Assembly (NCBI GenBank): GCA_046482855.1
Contig: JAWOEH010000015.1
Location: 1-25,703, forward strand
DNA from: CAYVSF01 sp046482855
Lineage (GTDB): Bacteria > Bacteroidota > Bacteroidia > Bacteroidales > UBA12077
DNA length: 25,703 nt
Direction of reading: 5' to 3'
This document shows positions 15,953-24,480 of this stretch, piece by piece. The notes under the pieces were generated by a model. That model was not told where the DNA came from. It ran no database searches and saw only the letters and a list, made by a program, of their open reading frames with translations. Both the position numbers and the translations under genes were made by a program. The number at the start of each line of letters is the position of its first letter. The stretch's first letter is position 1.

Positions 15953-17107
15953 ATGAAGCAAAAACGATTAGCTATTCTGGGTTCAACCGGCTCTATCGGT
16001 ACCCAAACACTTACTATTGTCGAAGAGAATCCTGAGCGATTTCAGGTAGAAGTGTTAACCGCAAACAATAACCTCCACCTACTTATCACCCAAGCCCGAA
16101 AATTTGTTCCGAATGTTGTGGTTATTGGCAACGAGCTGCATTTTGAAGCCTTGCGTGATGCTCTTGAAGATCTTCCTATAAAAGTATATGCAGGGCAAGA
16201 GTCCATTGCACAAGTTGTATCGATGGGATCTGTTGATATTGTGCTTACTGCGCTGGTAGGCATTTCAGGCTTGATACCAACCATTGAAGCCATAAAGGCC
16301 AAGAAAACAATTGCCCTGGCCAATAAGGAAACCTTGGTAGTTGCCGGGAAGCTTATTCAGGAGTTAGTAGCACACTACAATGCACCAATCTATCCCGTTG
16401 ATTCGGAGCATTCGGCTATTTTTCAGTGTCTTGCCGGTGAGATGGGAAACCCCGTTGAAAAAATTTACTTAACGGCCTCCGGAGGACCTTTTCGGACGAA
16501 AGATGCGAAGTTTTTAGAAGAGGTGACAGTGGAGATGGCTCTGAATCATCCCAATTGGGATATGGGCAATAAAATCACCATCGACTCGGCAACCTTTATG
16601 AATAAGGGCTTTGAAGCAATAGAAGCGCGATGGCTCTTTGATTTGAAACCTGAGCAAATTGATGTGATTGTGCACCCTCAGTCCATTGTTCATTCTTTGG
16701 TGCAATTTGCCGATGGCTCGATGAAAGCGCAAATGGGCCTTCCTGATATGAAATTGCCCATTCTGTACGCACTTACTTATCCCGATAGAATCCAGACATC
16801 CTATCCCCGATTTAACTTTATGGACTATCCGGAGCTTACTTTTCATGCTCCCGACAGGGTGACTTTTCCTTGCCTGGAGATGGCCTATGAGGCGATGAAA
16901 AGAGAAGGAAATACCGCTTGTGTGGTTAATGCAGCCAATGAAATTGCCGTGGAGGCCTTCCTCAATAAACAGATAAAGTTTTCGGGGATACCCAGGCTCA
17001 TCGAGCAAAGTATAAATAAAATAAGTTACATTGCACAGCCAACTTTAGCCGATTACTTGGCCACTGATCAGGAGACGCGGGAGTTTGCAAAATCAATTAT
17101 AGAATAA
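15953..17107 (+). CDS. dxr: 1-deoxy-D-xylulose 5-phosphate reductoisomerase
   Basis: Converts DXP to MEP with NADPH, the first committed step of the MEP isoprenoid pathway, in the cytoplasm. The 384-residue chain begins MKQKRLAILGSTGSIG, whose GSTGSIG is the NADPH-binding turn. Further family motifs are ANKETLV, the metal-binding PVDSEHSA, the SGGPF loop, HPNWDMGNKITIDSATFMNKGFE, and the C-terminal NAANEIAVEAFL. The ATG at 15953 is chosen over a GTG six codons upstream because it gives the family's usual N terminus. It is followed 8 bp later by rseP. Confidence 0.97.
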   Translation: MKQKRLAILGSTGSIGTQTLTIVEENPERFQVEVLTANNNLHLLITQARKFVPNVVVIGNELHFEALRDALEDLPIKVYAGQESIAQVVSMGSVDIVLTALVGISGLIPTIEAIKAKKTIALANKETLVVAGKLIQELVAHYNAPIYPVDSEHSAIFQCLAGEMGNPVEKIYLTASGGPFRTKDAKFLEEVTVEMALNHPNWDMGNKITIDSATFMNKGFEAIEARWLFDLKPEQIDVIVHPQSIVHSLVQFADGSMKAQMGLPDMKLPILYALTYPDRIQTSYPRFNFMDYPELTFHAPDRVTFPCLEMAYEAMKREGNTACVVNAANEIAVEAFLNKQIKFSGIPRLIEQSINKISYIAQPTLADYLATDQETREFAKSIIE

Positions 17108-17115
17108 ATTTGACT

Positions 17116-18438
17116 ATGGAAGTACTGGTGAAGATCGCTCAATTGTTGCTGAGTCTCTCTATTTTAGTTGTTTTACACGAGTTTGGACACTTTGCTTTTG
17201 CAAAGCTTTTTAAAACCCGGGTTGAGAAATTTTACCTGTTTTTTAACCCTTGGTTTACCCTCTTTAAATTTCAAAAAGGCGAAACAGAATATGGCTTGGG
17301 CTGGCTTCCATTGGGTGGATATGTGAAGATCAGTGGTATGATTGACGAGTCAATGGATAAGGAACAGATGAAGCAACCCCCTAAACCTTATGAGTTCCGG
17401 GCAAAACCTGCCTGGCAGCGTCTGTTAATCATGCTTGGGGGTGTAATGGTGAATTTTGTATTGGCCCTGGTTATATACGCTGCCACTCTTTACATCTGGG
17501 GCGAGCAGTATTTACCAACAAAAGAGGTAAAGTATGGCATTACTGCCGATTCATTGGCCAAAGCCACTGGATTTCAGGATGGCGATCTTATCCGCTCGGT
17601 TGATGGAGAGGAGGTAGAGAATTTTTTTAAGATCGTTCCCCATATTGTGCTCAATGATGCCAACTCTGTGCAGGTATTGCGTGATGGGCAACAGACCAAT
17701 GTGTTCATTAAACGAGAGGTAATTCCTTCATTGTTGAAAGATCCTGCATTCATTACTCCTCGTATTCCTTTTTATGTGGCTGGTTTTGCTGAGGAATCAC
17801 CTGCTAAGAACGCCGGAATTAAAATCGACGATCAAATTGTTGCTGTAAACAACCACAATACACCTTATTTCGACGACTTTGTAGAGAAGGTTAAGAAGTA
17901 TAAAGAGCAAGAGGTTGAAGTGTCAGTAATTCGGAATCAGGATACGTTGGTTTTACCTGTTAGGGTTAATTCCGAAGGGATGATTGGCGTGGCCGTGGAT
18001 GGAAACATTGCCCGTTTCTTTACCCTGGAAAGTACGGATTATTCGTTACTGGAATCGATTCCTGCAGGGATTAACAAGGGTGTTGAAATATTTGGCAGTT
18101 ACCTTAAGCAGCTGAAATTGATCTTCAACACCGAAACAGAGGCCTATAAATCGGTGGGTGGTTTTATTACCATCGGGAATATTTTTCCGGGTGTGTGGGA
18201 CTGGCAGTCTTTTTGGAATCTTACAGCATTTCTTTCCATTATTCTGGCTATTATGAATGTGCTTCCTATCCCTGCTCTTGATGGTGGACACGTCATGTTC
18301 CTTTTATATGAGATAGTTTCGGGGCGAAAACCCAGCGAGAAGTTTTTGGAATATGCCCAGGTTGCCGGTATGGTGTTGCTTTTAGGACTACTTGTATTTG
18401 CTAACGGAAATGATATCATAAAACTGTTTTCCAACTAA
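17116..18438 (+). CDS. rseP: RseP-type site-2 intramembrane metalloprotease (M50)
   Basis: A 440-residue inner-membrane protease of the RseP/RasP class, which cuts membrane-bound regulators such as anti-sigma factors and cleared signal peptides. The first membrane segment carries the zinc motif HEFGH (residues 21-25). The second zinc-ligand motif is PIPALDGGH in a C-terminal membrane segment. Between them are two PDZ-like domains (about 130-200 and 205-290), as in Gram-negative RseP. The start is set at the ATG at 17116 rather than a TTG at 17110. The dxr-rseP gene order is common in bacteria. The target in this organism is not known. Confidence 0.93.
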   Translation: MEVLVKIAQLLLSLSILVVLHEFGHFAFAKLFKTRVEKFYLFFNPWFTLFKFQKGETEYGLGWLPLGGYVKISGMIDESMDKEQMKQPPKPYEFRAKPAWQRLLIMLGGVMVNFVLALVIYAATLYIWGEQYLPTKEVKYGITADSLAKATGFQDGDLIRSVDGEEVENFFKIVPHIVLNDANSVQVLRDGQQTNVFIKREVIPSLLKDPAFITPRIPFYVAGFAEESPAKNAGIKIDDQIVAVNNHNTPYFDDFVEKVKKYKEQEVEVSVIRNQDTLVLPVRVNSEGMIGVAVDGNIARFFTLESTDYSLLESIPAGINKGVEIFGSYLKQLKLIFNTETEAYKSVGGFITIGNIFPGVWDWQSFWNLTAFLSIILAIMNVLPIPALDGGHVMFLLYEIVSGRKPSEKFLEYAQVAGMVLLLGLLVFANGNDIIKLFSN

Positions 18439-18447
18439 CATTTTTCA

Positions 18448-18455
18448 TACATTTG
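18448..18455 (+). promoter_or_regulatory. -7 element for tatA
   Basis: TACATTTG is a full TAnnTTTG match, 25 bp before the tatA ATG and just after the rseP stop. There is no clear -33 TTTG. Confidence 0.45.
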
Positions 18456-18480
18456 TTGAGAACCTTTAATACCTGTAAAT

Positions 18481-18675
18481 ATGTGTGCATATATTTTTCT
18501 TGGAATTCCCGGAGGTTGGGAGCTTTTAGTAATTATCCTGGTCATTCTTCTGATTTTTGGAGGCCGGAAGATCCCTGAATTAATGAGAGGGCTCGGGCAA
18601 GGCATGAAAGAGTTTAAAAATGCTACACGCGACGAGGATAAAGAAAAAAAGGAGAATAAAGACGAAACGAATTAA
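18481..18675 (+). CDS. tatA: Twin-arginine translocase subunit TatA/TatE
   Basis: A 64-residue single-span protein of the TatA/E family, the pore-forming part of the Tat system that exports folded proteins. It shows the short N-terminal membrane helix (WELLVIILVILLIF), the hinge FGGRKIPELMRGLGQGMKEFK (amphipathic helix), and a very charged tail (DEDKEKKENKDE). The conserved Phe-Gly hinge is present. tatC is not in the window. The gene ends in a hairpin immediately before gatA. Confidence 0.93.
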   Translation: MCAYIFLGIPGGWELLVIILVILLIFGGRKIPELMRGLGQGMKEFKNATRDEDKEKKENKDETN

Positions 18676-18682
18676 TATAATT

Positions 18683-18709
18683 AAGTCCGGTTTTTCGCCG
18701 GATTTTTTT
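18683..18709 (+). terminator. Intrinsic-terminator-like hairpin abutting gatA
   Basis: TCCGG (18686-18690) pairs with CCGGA (18698-18702). Outer A-T and G-U pairs lengthen the stem, and a run of seven T follows. The gatA ATG begins 6 bp after it (18715). The hairpin ends tatA transcription or, with read-through, may attenuate gatA. Confidence 0.65.
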
Positions 18710-18714
18710 ATTCT

Positions 18715-20121
18715 ATGGATTTCTCGTTCAACCATGTACAGAGCCAGATAAAGGAGGGAACCCTAGATCTTTCCCGGGTTGTTCACTATTTTTTATCGAA
18801 CTTACAGCAACATGCAAAGTTGAATGCTTTTGTTGAGGTATATGCCAATGAAGCGCTTACAAAAGCGGATTCATTACATAAACAATGGGAGCAGTCAGGT
18901 GTGATGCCTCCTTTTATGGGGTTGATAGTTACAGTTAAGGATCTTATTGCCCATAAAGACCATGCACTTACTGCAGCCTCAGGACTATTGCAAGGATATG
19001 TGTCGCCGTTTTCCGCAACAGTTATTGAAAGACTTGAGCAAGCCGGAGCCATTGTTCTTGGCCGAACCAATTGCGATGAGTTTGGGATGGGCAGTACGGG
19101 CGAAAACTCTTTTTATGGCCCCACCTTTAATGCGTTAGATCCGCAATATGTTGCAGGAGGATCCTCGTCAGGGGCTGCCACTACCGTAGCTGCCAATATG
19201 TGTCACCTGGCATTGGGCACCGATACAGGAGGTTCTGTGCGACAACCTGCAGCTTTTCAGGGAGTTTATGGTTTTAAACCTACTTATGGCCGCCTTTCTC
19301 GGTGGGGAGTTGTAGCTTATGCCAGCTCCTTTGATCAGGTAGGCCTCTTGGCACATGATCCCTTGTTGATGGCTCAAGTTATGCAGCTGCTTGCCCGGCC
19401 CGATGAAAGGGATTTGCATACAAGCCGTTGGCAGTCGTTTCAAAAGTTGGGGAGCTTCCCCGAAAACCCCAGAGTTGCAATTGACAAGGAACTCTTCCAA
19501 AAACCATTTGTAGCTGGATCACATGCTATCTTATGGCATCATTTCTTTCGGCGTACTCAGAGTTCCCATTTTCGCTCGATTTCATTGCCTTCGATGGAGG
19601 AGGCAATAGCTCTTTTCCATATTTTGGCACCCTGCGAAGCTGCCTCAAATCTTAACCGCTATGACGGTATTCGCTATGGGATTACTGGTGTTGGCGATAA
19701 TTTTAGTCAAGTGATAACTGACAATCGAACGAAAGGATTTGGCAGAGAAGTAAAGCGAAGAATTCTAACAGGAAATTATTTTTTAACTGCTTCGCCCAGC
19801 GGTATGTCATATGAACAGGCAGTTGTAAAACGACAAGAATTAATGACTGTCTACGAGAAACTATTTTCGGAGGTCGATTTTATTTTACTCCCGACAACAT
19901 ATTCTGGTGCTTTTAAACCGGGAGATAGGGGACACAATGTTTTAGAGGCCTTCCGGGAAGATCGCTTGCTGGTAATTGCAAATATTTTGGGATGCCCGGC
20001 TATTTCTGTGCCTATATTTGTTGAAAAGGTGAAGTTCCCCTTGGGGCTGCAAATTATGGCTGCTCCCGGGAAAGATGAAGAGCTTTTAGATTTTGCTGCA
20101 AGAGCAACGGATTTTTTTTAA
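18715..20121 (+). CDS. gatA: Glutamyl-/aspartyl-tRNA amidotransferase subunit A
   Basis: The 468-residue amidase subunit of GatCAB, which releases ammonia from glutamine to convert Glu-tRNA(Gln) or Asp-tRNA(Asn). The Ser-cisSer-Lys triad is visible: K75 in VTVKDL, S150 in GGSSSGAA and S174 in GTDTGGSVRQPAAF. The spacings of 75 and 24 residues match characterised GatA proteins. The NCDEFGMGSTGENSFYGPTFN and GVYGFKPTYGRLSRWGVVAYASSFDQ motifs are canonical. It is slightly shorter than typical (about 480-490), with the shortage toward the C terminus. gatB and gatC are elsewhere. It starts directly after a terminator-like hairpin. Confidence 0.95.
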   Translation: MDFSFNHVQSQIKEGTLDLSRVVHYFLSNLQQHAKLNAFVEVYANEALTKADSLHKQWEQSGVMPPFMGLIVTVKDLIAHKDHALTAASGLLQGYVSPFSATVIERLEQAGAIVLGRTNCDEFGMGSTGENSFYGPTFNALDPQYVAGGSSSGAATTVAANMCHLALGTDTGGSVRQPAAFQGVYGFKPTYGRLSRWGVVAYASSFDQVGLLAHDPLLMAQVMQLLARPDERDLHTSRWQSFQKLGSFPENPRVAIDKELFQKPFVAGSHAILWHHFFRRTQSSHFRSISLPSMEEAIALFHILAPCEAASNLNRYDGIRYGITGVGDNFSQVITDNRTKGFGREVKRRILTGNYFLTASPSGMSYEQAVVKRQELMTVYEKLFSEVDFILLPTTYSGAFKPGDRGHNVLEAFREDRLLVIANILGCPAISVPIFVEKVKFPLGLQIMAAPGKDEELLDFAARATDFF

Positions 20122-20183
20122 CTTCACAAAGCAATTTTAATTTGGAAATGCTATTTTCAGCTGGTAGAAAATAGGCTGTTATT

Positions 20184-20191
20184 TATTTTTG
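20184..20191 (+). promoter_or_regulatory. -7 element for the mltD-like operon
   Basis: TATTTTTG matches TAnnTTTG, 13 bp before the ATG at 20204. No TTTG lies at the proper -33 distance, and the region is very T-rich, so a chance match is possible. Confidence 0.35.
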
Positions 20192-20203
20192 AAAAATGTT
20201 TGA

Positions 20204-21589
20204 ATGATGACTAAGATGGGTGTTTGGACGCGAATGGTTTTTGTTGCTGTTTTGTTTATATGTAGTGGATCGAAAAGTTTATTTGCACATAACGAAGTGG
20301 ATTCTATCCCAATTTTTCCCGATCTGGTATATGAATATCGTATAGCCGAATTGGATGATAAAACCCCCATAGAGCTTGAGTATAATGCACGGGTTCGAAG
20401 GTATATCGATGTTTATACCATCGAGCGCCGTGACCATCTGGCTCGTATAATAGGACTAGCCCAACTCTATTTCCCCATGTTCGAAGAGGCACTCGACCGC
20501 TATGAACTTCCCCTGGAACTAAAATACCTGGCTATTGTTGAGTCGGCACTCGACCCTTCTGCTGTGTCCAGTTCCGGCGCTGTTGGATTATGGCAATTTA
20601 AATTGAACACAAGTCGTATGTTTGACCTTGAGGTAACCTCTTATGTAGATGAAAGACGCGATCCCTATAAATCTACAGAGGCAGCCTGTAAATATTTGGC
20701 GTATCTCTATCGTATTTTTGACGACTGGCAATTGGCATTAGCTGCTTATAATGGGGGGCCCGGTGAAGTGCAACGAGCTATCCAACGAAGTGGCGGAAAA
20801 CGTGACTTTTGGGAGTTGCTTCCCTACCTGCCTGCCCAAACACAAGGCTATGTGCCCGCCTTTATAGCTGTTAATTATGTGATGAGTTTCTATTCGCAGC
20901 ATAATATCCATATGGAAGCTAGTCCTTATGTACATTTACAAGTAGATACATTGCATTTGCATCAGGGTGTGAGCTTTGACCGCATTTCGCAAGCTATTGA
21001 GGAACCGGTTCCACTATTGCAGTTTTTAAATCCTACTTATCGGAGAGATTACATTTCTCCCACACAGAAACCTGCTGTGCTTACTTTGCCAAAACAGAAA
21101 ATCAATGTATTTCTGGAGCATCAAGAGATTATACTAAATAAAGAAACCTCTGTAGCTTCTTTTGCATCACACGCAACCATAGATATGCCTGGTGATACCA
21201 TTGGGAAGATTGCGTTGGTTCATCGGGTTAGAAAAGGGGAGTATTATCATAAAATCGCCATGAATTATGGCTGTACCGTTGAAGATATCTGGAGTTGGAA
21301 TCGTTTAACTACCAATGATCTGAAAGTTGGGCAGTTACTTACTTTGTGGGTTGATCAGGAACGAGCCGATAAGATGCGCCGACAAAAAGAGCTTCAGGAG
21401 ATTAACCGTAAACTAAATCGTACAAATGATCGTTTTATTTATTACACCGTTCAGGAAGGCGATACAATCTGGAGCATTGCCAGTAAATTTCGGTGTGAAT
21501 CGATAGACGAATTGAAAGAAGAAAATCAAATTCAGGATGAAAATGATCTGAAACCGGGTACACGGTTAAAAATATATCTTACTAAATAA
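20204..21589 (+). CDS. mltD: MltD-type lytic transglycosylase with two LysM domains
   Basis: A 461-residue exported enzyme that cleaves the glycan strand of peptidoglycan to form anhydromuramic ends. The signal peptide (residues about 8-27) ends near LFAH. The SLT domain has catalytic E113 in AIVESALDPSAVSSSGAVGLWQF, followed by the conserved DERRDPYKSTEAACKYLAYLYRIFDDWQLALAAYNGGPGEV. Two LysM repeats follow toward the C terminus (VRKGEYYHKIAMNYGCTVEDIWSWN, then YTVQEGDTIWSIASKFRCESIDELKEEN), which bind peptidoglycan. This is the E. coli MltD architecture without the lipobox. It heads an operon with the DUF4837 lipoprotein. Confidence 0.93.
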   Translation: MMTKMGVWTRMVFVAVLFICSGSKSLFAHNEVDSIPIFPDLVYEYRIAELDDKTPIELEYNARVRRYIDVYTIERRDHLARIIGLAQLYFPMFEEALDRYELPLELKYLAIVESALDPSAVSSSGAVGLWQFKLNTSRMFDLEVTSYVDERRDPYKSTEAACKYLAYLYRIFDDWQLALAAYNGGPGEVQRAIQRSGGKRDFWELLPYLPAQTQGYVPAFIAVNYVMSFYSQHNIHMEASPYVHLQVDTLHLHQGVSFDRISQAIEEPVPLLQFLNPTYRRDYISPTQKPAVLTLPKQKINVFLEHQEIILNKETSVASFASHATIDMPGDTIGKIALVHRVRKGEYYHKIAMNYGCTVEDIWSWNRLTTNDLKVGQLLTLWVDQERADKMRRQKELQEINRKLNRTNDRFIYYTVQEGDTIWSIASKFRCESIDELKEENQIQDENDLKPGTRLKIYLTK

Positions 21590-21617
21590 ACAGTTGGTTG
21601 CACAAAACTATATACTT

Positions 21618-22604
21618 ATGAAAAATACAACTCTAATTTTCCTGTTAGTAAGCTTAATGTTGATGGCTTCTTGTAAAATGGAAGATGGAAAAAGTTTAAT
21701 GCCTAATGTTACCGGCAAACCCGGAGAAGTGGTGCTGGTAATTAATGGTGAACAATGGACTAATACCGTTGGTGAGAGCTATCGACACCAGTTGCAGCAT
21801 ATTCACCCACTTTTACCACAGGATGAACCGCTGTTCGATTTGGTGCATATCCCCTATTCGGCATTTACCAAGATCTTTAAAACCCACAGGAATATTATTT
21901 TAGCAAAGATTGATAAAAGTTATGAGGAACCACGTATCCTTATTCAACGGGATACGTGGGCAAAACCGCAGTTGGTAGTTAACGTACTTGCTAAAAATGA
22001 TAGTGCAATGGCTCAACTGCTAAGGGAAAAGGGGCACATTCTGGTAGAGAAGGTGCTTGAAACGGAACGAGAACGTTATCTTACCCAGTATAAAAACTAT
22101 AGCAACAAAGGAGCTGTTGAACGTTTAAAACGTAAGTTCGGAGCAACCATTGCCGTACCCGATGGGTATTCATTAGATGTGGATACAACTAACTTTGCCT
22201 GGATAGCTTACGAAAAGCCCGATATGTTTCAGGGAGTGTTTATGTATACCTATCCTTACAAAGAGGACATGACTATGCATGCCCGCTTAAAAAAGCGAAC
22301 CGAGTTTACCAAGCAATTTGTTCCCGGCGAGGCTGCCGATTCCTATATGGATGTAGAATTAAAGTATGCAACACCCTCTCAGCGAAAGGTGAAGTTCCAA
22401 GGAAAAACCTTTACTGAAATTCGAGGTTTGTGGCGTGTGGAGAATGATTATATGGGCGGACCTTTTATTAACTTGTCGTATGTTGATACAGCTAATAACC
22501 GCGTAGTAGTAGCCGACGGTTTTGTTTTTGCGCCTCGTGGCGATAAGCGCAACTATTTGCGGCAGGTAGAAGCTATTTTGTATTCCCTTCAAACAACTCG
22601 CTAA
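21618..22604 (+). CDS. DUF4837-family lipoprotein
   Basis: A 328-residue Bacteroidota protein starting at the ATG at 21618; the frame extends upstream but without a lipoprotein signal. The lipobox is LMASC, with a positive MKNTT start. The mature part begins with PNVTGKPGEVVLVINGEQW and continues with LLPQDEPLFDLVHIPYSAF and HRNIILAKI, characteristic of DUF4837 as I know it. Function is undefined in the family. It is 28 bp from the transglycosylase stop and 1 bp before the next gene, so it is part of one operon. Its constant neighbourhood with a cell-wall enzyme suggests an envelope role, but that is inference. Confidence 0.85.
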   Translation: MKNTTLIFLLVSLMLMASCKMEDGKSLMPNVTGKPGEVVLVINGEQWTNTVGESYRHQLQHIHPLLPQDEPLFDLVHIPYSAFTKIFKTHRNIILAKIDKSYEEPRILIQRDTWAKPQLVVNVLAKNDSAMAQLLREKGHILVEKVLETERERYLTQYKNYSNKGAVERLKRKFGATIAVPDGYSLDVDTTNFAWIAYEKPDMFQGVFMYTYPYKEDMTMHARLKKRTEFTKQFVPGEAADSYMDVELKYATPSQRKVKFQGKTFTEIRGLWRVENDYMGGPFINLSYVDTANNRVVVADGFVFAPRGDKRNYLRQVEAILYSLQTTR

Positions 22605-22605
22605 T

Positions 22606-22977
22606 ATGGGGGAGCTTATTTCCAAAAGTCAGTTAGAACAATCGAAGAAGGAAGAGAAATATGTCCTGCTTACTGCAGAACAGGTACGTAAGGATTTTGC
22701 TATGTTTGGCCTGGATGTGGAGTTCTCAGGCCAAACTGCGTTTGTTTATCAGGAATTATTCACTCAGTTAGAAAAGCATATCGCTTTTTTGCTTGAGAGA
22801 AACTATGAAAAACTGATGTCCCTTCTTTATCAAATTGATTTAGGACAGAAAGAATTGCAAAAGGCCGGTCAGGGAAACCCATATGGTACGGTTGCTGAGC
22901 TTATTACGCACATGATTTTGGAGAGAGAGATGAAAAAGGTGCTTACACGTGCTTATTTCAAGCAAAAGGGACTATAA
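22606..22977 (+). CDS. Small acidic/helical protein of unknown function
   Basis: A 123-residue cytoplasmic protein with no signal or membrane segment. It looks helical throughout (KKEEKYVLLTAEQVRKDFAMFGLDVEF, then FVYQELFTQLEKHIAFLLERNYEKLMSLLYQIDL), and the helix-turn pattern around IAFLLERNYEKLMSLLYQIDLGQKELQKA is regular. The start one base after the previous stop suggests translational coupling with the DUF4837 gene. Its stop overlaps the stop of the convergent mqnC by 6 bp. It looks real because of spacing and composition; no function can be proposed. Confidence 0.7.
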   Translation: MGELISKSQLEQSKKEEKYVLLTAEQVRKDFAMFGLDVEFSGQTAFVYQELFTQLEKHIAFLLERNYEKLMSLLYQIDLGQKELQKAGQGNPYGTVAELITHMILEREMKKVLTRAYFKQKGL

Positions 22978-24108
22978 TTCCCGGTAATGATAATGTTGGT
23001 CACGAAGTTGGGGTGTAAAACCTGCAGATTGGATCAAATCAAGCATTCCGTTTGCATTAAGGGTATGGGTTGCACCCGCTTGTGATACAACATGTTCTTC
23101 AATCATGATGGACCCCAGATCGTTGGCTCCTGCAAACAAACATAGTTGACCCACTTCTTTGCCCACCGTTAACCAGGAAGCCTGAATGTTGTCGATATTA
23201 GGTAACATGATTCGACTTATAGCAATCATTCGTACATATTCCATCGCATTGGCAGGAGACTGAATGTCATAACGCTTTTGTAGTAGGGTGTTTTTTGGTT
23301 GAAAGGGCCAGGGGATAAAGGCCTTAAATCCGGGTGCTTCCTTGGGCTTTTCCGCTTGAAGTTCACGGATGTGAATCAGGTGTTTTAACCGTTCGTCTAT
23401 GGTCTCAACATGTCCAAACATCATGGTAGCTGAGGTGAGCATGTGTTTTTTGTGCGCTATGCGCATCACTTCCAGCCATTGAACAGTGGTTGCCTTAGCC
23501 GGGCTGACAATTTTTCTTACTCTGTCATCCAGAATCTCGGCACCTGCTCCGGGTAAACTGTCCATGCCGGCAGTTACCAGTTCATCAAGGGTTTGTTCAT
23601 AAGTAAGTCCCTCTTTATTTGCCAAAAAGACAACCTCCGGAGGTCCTAATGCATGAAGTTTTATATTTGGAGCATAGGCTTTTAACTGCATGAAAAGATC
23701 TGTGTAAAAATCGAGCCCCAAGTCGGGATGCATCCCTCCTTGAATAAGCAGCTGGTCGCCATGTAAGGAAATAAGCTCATCAATCTTTTGCTTGTAGTTC
23801 TCCATCGGAGTTATATAAGCCCGTTTGTTTTTAAGGGTAGTATGAAAATTACAGAATTTGCACCTGCATTGGCAAACATTGGTAATGTTCACGTTTCTGT
23901 CGATTTGCCAGGTAACAAGATTTTTGGGTGTCTTCTGCAAACGAAGGGTGTGAGCTGTTTGCATAAGCGTGGTTAGTGGCAGCCGATATAAGGTTTTCCC
24001 TTCTTCTAAAGTAAGTGTTTGCCCCTTAAGGGCTTTTTGTACAACTGTGGTGCTCATTTGATGAACATTTTTAGGGAATAAAGGTATCATTCCTACAGAA
24101 ATATTCAT
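22972..24108 (-). CDS. mqnC: Cyclic dehypoxanthinyl futalosine synthase (menaquinone futalosine pathway)
   Basis: A radical-SAM enzyme of the futalosine menaquinone pathway. The 4Fe-4S cluster motif CxxxCxxC is C79, C83 and C86 in ITNVCQCRCKFCNFH. MqnC-type motifs are QGGMHPDLGLDFYTDLF, SLPGAGAEILDDRVRKIVSP, the TSATMMFGHVET stretch, FIPWPFQPKNT and NIQASWLTVGKEVGQLCLFAGANDLGS. These fit MqnC better than MqnE, although the two are related. Length is 378 residues from the first ATG; an ATG 17 codons in (24057, MSTTVVQKAL) gives a more usual N terminus. If correct, the organism makes menaquinone by this route rather than MenA-H. Confidence 0.9.
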   Translation of the reverse strand: MNISVGMIPLFPKNVHQMSTTVVQKALKGQTLTLEEGKTLYRLPLTTLMQTAHTLRLQKTPKNLVTWQIDRNVNITNVCQCRCKFCNFHTTLKNKRAYITPMENYKQKIDELISLHGDQLLIQGGMHPDLGLDFYTDLFMQLKAYAPNIKLHALGPPEVVFLANKEGLTYEQTLDELVTAGMDSLPGAGAEILDDRVRKIVSPAKATTVQWLEVMRIAHKKHMLTSATMMFGHVETIDERLKHLIHIRELQAEKPKEAPGFKAFIPWPFQPKNTLLQKRYDIQSPANAMEYVRMIAISRIMLPNIDNIQASWLTVGKEVGQLCLFAGANDLGSIMIEEHVVSQAGATHTLNANGMLDLIQSAGFTPQLRDQHYHYREL

Positions 24109-24123
24109 ATAACGAGGGTGGCT

Positions 24124-24222
24124 TACTTTTGTTAGTCACCTGGCTTTTCTCCGTATATTCCTGAAGAATTGATTAGTTTTACATGATTTCAAAATTAAAC
24201 AGTACAAAAGTTATGATAACAA
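24124..24222. promoter_or_regulatory. Divergent promoter candidates between mqnC and the aminopeptidase start
   Basis: On the minus strand, TTG (24222-24220) and TAATTTTG (24197-24190), spacer 22, point to mqnC. On the plus strand, TACTTTTG (24124-24131) is a full -7 match 82 bp before the ATG at 24213, with no -33 TTTG. AT-rich sequence makes chance matches likely. Confidence 0.3.
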
Positions 24223-24480
24223 TTCCAACACTGAAATCTGCGAGTGATATGCCTGTGGATGCTTCGGCAATATATCTGATTGAATCCATCGAGGAACTGA
24301 AAGCGCACGCATTTTCAACTCAAGAGTATCGTTATGTGGAAAGACAGCTACAAGATAAGAAGAAGGTAGTGGAGCTGAACGCCTACACAAAATGGTCATT
24401 TGTGGTTTGCATTACAAAGGAAGAGTCTGGAGAGGCAAAGGCACCTACTTATCGAAAAATAGCTGCCAGAGTGATGAAAA
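24213..24480 (+). CDS. Leucyl aminopeptidase (M17) N-terminal fragment, broken by the chimeric junction
   Basis: Starts MITIPTLKSASDMPVDASAI and runs through LNAYTKWSFVVCITKEESGE... to about codon 90. The pattern (short secretion-free start, Y-W/F-VxxIxKEE followed by YRKIAARVMKK) resembles the N-terminal domain of Bacteroidota M17 aminopeptidases, which hydrolyse N-terminal residues in the cytoplasm. The catalytic C-terminal domain is absent because the sequence switches to foreign DNA. The exact break cannot be fixed and lies somewhere around 24,470-24,500. The family assignment rests on a short, weakly conserved stretch. Confidence 0.5.
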
